NCBI GenBank assembly: GCA_009787175.1
Contig: WRGM01000151.1
Coordinates: 1 to 16,662 of the forward strand
Origin: Candidatus Bathycorpusculum fermentans
GTDB lineage: Archaea; Thermoproteota; Bathyarchaeia; Bathyarchaeales; Bathycorpusculaceae
Length of the DNA: 16,662 nucleotides
Reading direction: 5' to 3'
Both the position numbers and the translations under genes were made by a program. Under the pieces are notes generated by a model. It was not told the origin of the DNA, ran no database searches, and saw only the letters and a program-made list of their open reading frames with translations. Position 1 is the stretch's first letter; each line of letters begins with the position of its first letter. Shown piece by piece: positions 15,009-16,662 of the stretch.

Positions 15009-15175
15009 TTTGGTCGTGCAGACTGCGCAAAAACGCTAAAAAATTTTTATCAAACACTATATACAGTGTACATTTATTTCTGTACCACTATATGTTGTGG
15101 TCTTAGTGAATTTTATCAGGGTTGTTGCGCAGTCTGCGTGCCTCAAACTAGATGAATTGGCAGCTCGCGACCAAA
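15009..15175. repeat. Inverted IS ends facing each other
   Basis: GCAGACTGCGCAA (15018-15030) is the exact reverse complement of 15125-15137. Outside it, TTTGGTCG (15009-15016) is the exact reverse complement of 15168-15175, with about 30 extra bases in the right arm. The right arm is the 3' end of the IS1-family pseudogene at 15143-15720. The left arm is therefore probably the end of a second, inverted and largely deleted copy. About 94 bp lie between the ends. Confidence 0.65.
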
Positions 15176-15720
15176 GAACCAAACATTTATCACTAACCCA
15201 ACAACAATTCTGCGCATAAAGTGTAGCTTTAAAAACCAAATACCTCTTCTGACCAATCTAACGCACCATGTACACAAAGACAAATGTTCACGTTCAACGC
15301 GTTACGTATCCCGTTTGCCTGCTATCAACGTACATTCAGCAACACATTTTCAGTAGACAAAATCATCATCGAAAATAAACGGTACTTAGTCTAAACGGGG
15401 CAAGCAAAGTCAACAATTCAGCAAAATACTTGTATTCCCACGTACCAAAACAATATGCAAACGGCACGCCGGTGTTGTGATCAATTGCCCACCAAAACCA
15501 GTAATGTTACGATTTATCGTAGACAAAAGACCACATTTCATCCATCCCCGACTTCATCGACTTCTACCTGCCCATAGAATAGAAGTACAACACCAATGTC
15601 TTGATTTTTACGGAGATAATCATAATTCACTTACCACGCCCAGTCTTGTGTTTTTTGTAAGAAACAATAATTTTTGTCTTGATTTTTAGGCAAGCATTTT
15701 TAAACTGTTTTTCTATAAAA
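15143..15720 (-). pseudogene. Second IS1-family transposase pseudogene
   Basis: The minus strand, with frameshifts, reads a zinc-finger-like IIVSYKKHKTGRGK near 15630-15675. It continues with MDEMWSFVYDK, a stop, HYWFWWAIDHNTGVPFAYCFG and FAELLTLLAPFRLSTVYF, then AGKRDT, a stop, RVEREHLSLCTW and VRLVRRGIWF. It ends RRIVVGLVINVWFFGR before a stop at 15143-15145. These follow the IS1 InsB order: DEMW, WLWWAIDHNTG, LLTLLxPF, GKxxT, IER, LRTRIKRLARKTICF, VIG. Several stops, shifts and a deletion between the zinc finger and DEMW show it is dead. A 14-nt direct repeat (TGTCTTGATTTTTA, 15597-15610 and 15675-15688) lies in the eroded part. The sequence differs from the relic at 5914-6688, so it is another lineage. 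Confidence 0.8.
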
Positions 15721-15901
15721 CCTTTACAAATATTTTCCACACATAGACAAGATTTTTCCGGGAAATTATGATGAGCTAAAATTCTAAAAAATACAAAATA
15801 CAAGTTATTGATAGCAGGTTGGCAAAAATGTTTTTCAGAAAAAAAGAAAGGAACCGAATGAAAAAACATCCGGTATTGATGCATATTTGATTGTCGAGGT
15901 T
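15721..15901. other. AT-rich spacer at the edge of the second IS relic
   Basis: No gene is supported. The 5' part and upstream terminal repeat of the IS1-family relic are expected here, but I could not recognise a partner of the end at 15125-15137. Confidence 0.35.
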
Positions 15902-15916
15902 GCTATATAATATAGC
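15902..15916. terminator. Short palindrome at the end of the surface-protein gene
   Basis: GCTATATAATATAGC is a 6-bp perfect stem with a 3-nt loop covering the stop codon of the minus-strand surface-protein gene. It may help transcript ending or stability, but it is AT-rich and has no following T-run. Confidence 0.25.
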
Positions 15917-16662
15917 ATTCATCTATTCTGGTGTTGCCTGAGGTAGCTACGTAAACATTGTAGGAACCGATTGGGTATGTTCCTTTTGCGTTATTGCTGA
16001 TCTTTAAGGTTTCTTCGATGATGTTTGTTGCTCCGTTAGATAGTTTCTCTGTAATAGTGATCGTTAGATCGTTTTGGTTACCGTTGAGTTTGGTGACAAA
16101 AGCGGATACCGTTGCACTAAGAACTGTAGGCGGCTCGTCTAAATCAGTCTCCAAACCGCAAACAGTGCACTTGTTAACTGCATGTCCATCGTCATATATG
16201 AATTTCTCAAAGCTATGTCCAGTCGCAGGTACAAAATCAGAATATTCTTCTGAACCTGTCAATATGTTACGTGTTATAGTATAACCCTCCTCAGTGCAAG
16301 TAGGCTCAACAATAGTTATCCTCAATAGTTGCTTGGATCCAAGGAAAACGTCAGGAAGCTGCTCACCATTGATTACGTCAGAAAGCTGCACACCATCAAC
16401 GATTACATCATCAAGTCGCACATGAATGGTTATGTCATTAAGCTGCACATCAAAGATTACATCATCAAGATGCTCACCCTCAACATACCTGTTAGGAAGC
16501 TGCTTACCACAACCGATTACATCATCAAGCTGCACACCCTCAACATACCTGTTAGGAAGCTGCACACCACAACCGATTACATCATCAAGCTGCACACCCT
16601 CAACATACCTGTTAGGAAGCTGCACACCACAAACAACTACATCATCAAGCTGCACATCAACG
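15903..16662 (-). CDS. Repeat-containing surface protein (N-terminus off the right edge)
   Basis: The minus strand is open from the right edge to TAG at 15903-15905, about 252 codons; the true start lies beyond 16662. The visible N-terminal ~110 residues are tandem 9-10-residue units of the form G-V-Q-L-x-D-V-I, alternating LPNRYVEG and LDDVIGCG. Three copies are near-identical and later ones degenerate (LNDITIH, LRLDDVI-like, LSDVING, LPDVFLG). Then comes VEPTCTEEGYTI...PATGHSF...CTVCGLE, a Cys-rich module common in Firmicutes surface proteins. A beta-rich C-terminal domain ends GSYNVYVATSGNTRIDECYII. No membrane anchor or sorting motif is seen at the C-terminus. It is probably exported and surface-associated; ligand unknown. 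Confidence 0.75.
   Translation of the reverse strand, partial: VDVQLDDVVVCGVQLPNRYVEGVQLDDVIGCGVQLPNRYVEGVQLDDVIGCGKQLPNRYVEGEHLDDVIFDVQLNDITIHVRLDDVIVDGVQLSDVINGEQLPDVFLGSKQLLRITIVEPTCTEEGYTITRNILTGSEEYSDFVPATGHSFEKFIYDDGHAVNKCTVCGLETDLDEPPTVLSATVSAFVTKLNGNQNDLTITITEKLSNGATNIIEETLKISNNAKGTYPIGSYNVYVATSGNTRIDECYII
16441..16662 (-). repeat. 60-bp in-frame tandem repeats
   Basis: The period is exactly 60 bp. The unit at 16501-16560 recurs at 16561-16620 with one difference and continues into 16621-16662; 16441-16500 matches in its second part. Each unit encodes 20 residues (two 10-residue repeats). Near-identity of adjacent copies indicates recent expansion, and the array runs off the window. 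Confidence 0.9.

Noticed and set aside
14955..15155. 66-codon plus-strand frame starting MSEHYKEV
   Set aside because: Overlaps the inverted IS ends; its PSFFGR part mirrors the transposase C-terminus, so it is relic sequence, not a gene.
16441..16662. 60-bp repeats as a CRISPR array
   Set aside because: Repeats are contiguous without unique spacers, in frame, and part of a long coding region.

Overview
The window reads as a low-GC archaeal chromosome segment. The archaeal markers are a beta-RFAP synthase with its DUF447 and DHPS-like partners (tetrahydromethanopterin pathway), an archaeosine-type tRNA-guanine transglycosylase, transcription factor S, and an archaeal presenilin-type membrane protease. 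TTG is a common start codon. H4MPT genes next to Firmicutes-like folate genes and gut-bacterium-style surface-protein modules fit an anaerobic, probably host-associated archaeon such as a Bathyarchaeia member. That placement is inference.

Layout: (1) 1-1932, minus: the N-terminal 644 codons of a secreted right-handed beta-helix surface protein that continues past the left edge. (2) 1933-2689: AC-rich spacer. (3) 2690-5867, plus: a tight three-gene operon (DUF447, beta-RFAP synthase, DHPS-like protein) for methanopterin-type cofactor synthesis. (4) 5914-6688: a decayed IS1-family element with both terminal inverted repeats recognisable. (5) 6762-9565, minus: folE, folP and a folB-folK fusion, a bacterial-type operon converging on the methanopterin operon. 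(6) 9865-11493, plus: tgtA, divergent from folE. (7) 11600-12208, plus: PHP phosphoesterase. (8) 12411-13087, plus: a 50-aa protein and a GNAT acetyltransferase 2 bp apart, resembling a toxin-antitoxin pair. (9) 13320-14192, plus: presenilin-like aspartyl protease. (10) 14267-14779, minus: a 31-aa Lys-rich peptide gene and transcription factor S. (11) about 15008-15720: remnants of a second IS1-family lineage, including an inverted end. (12) 15903 to past 16662, minus: the C-terminal part of a second surface protein, with 60-bp in-frame tandem repeats.

The most interesting core is the juxtaposition of archaeal H4MPT genes with a complete bacterial pterin branch (GTP to dihydroneopterin triphosphate, hydroxymethyl-dihydropterin, its diphosphate, then condensation). 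FolE, FolB and FolK could supply the pterin half, and beta-RFAP synthase the arylamine half, of an H4MPT-like cofactor. Alternatively the fol operon makes true folate beside H4MPT. FolE product can also feed the preQ0/archaeosine pathway used by the divergent tgtA. I found no tRNA, rRNA or CRISPR array.
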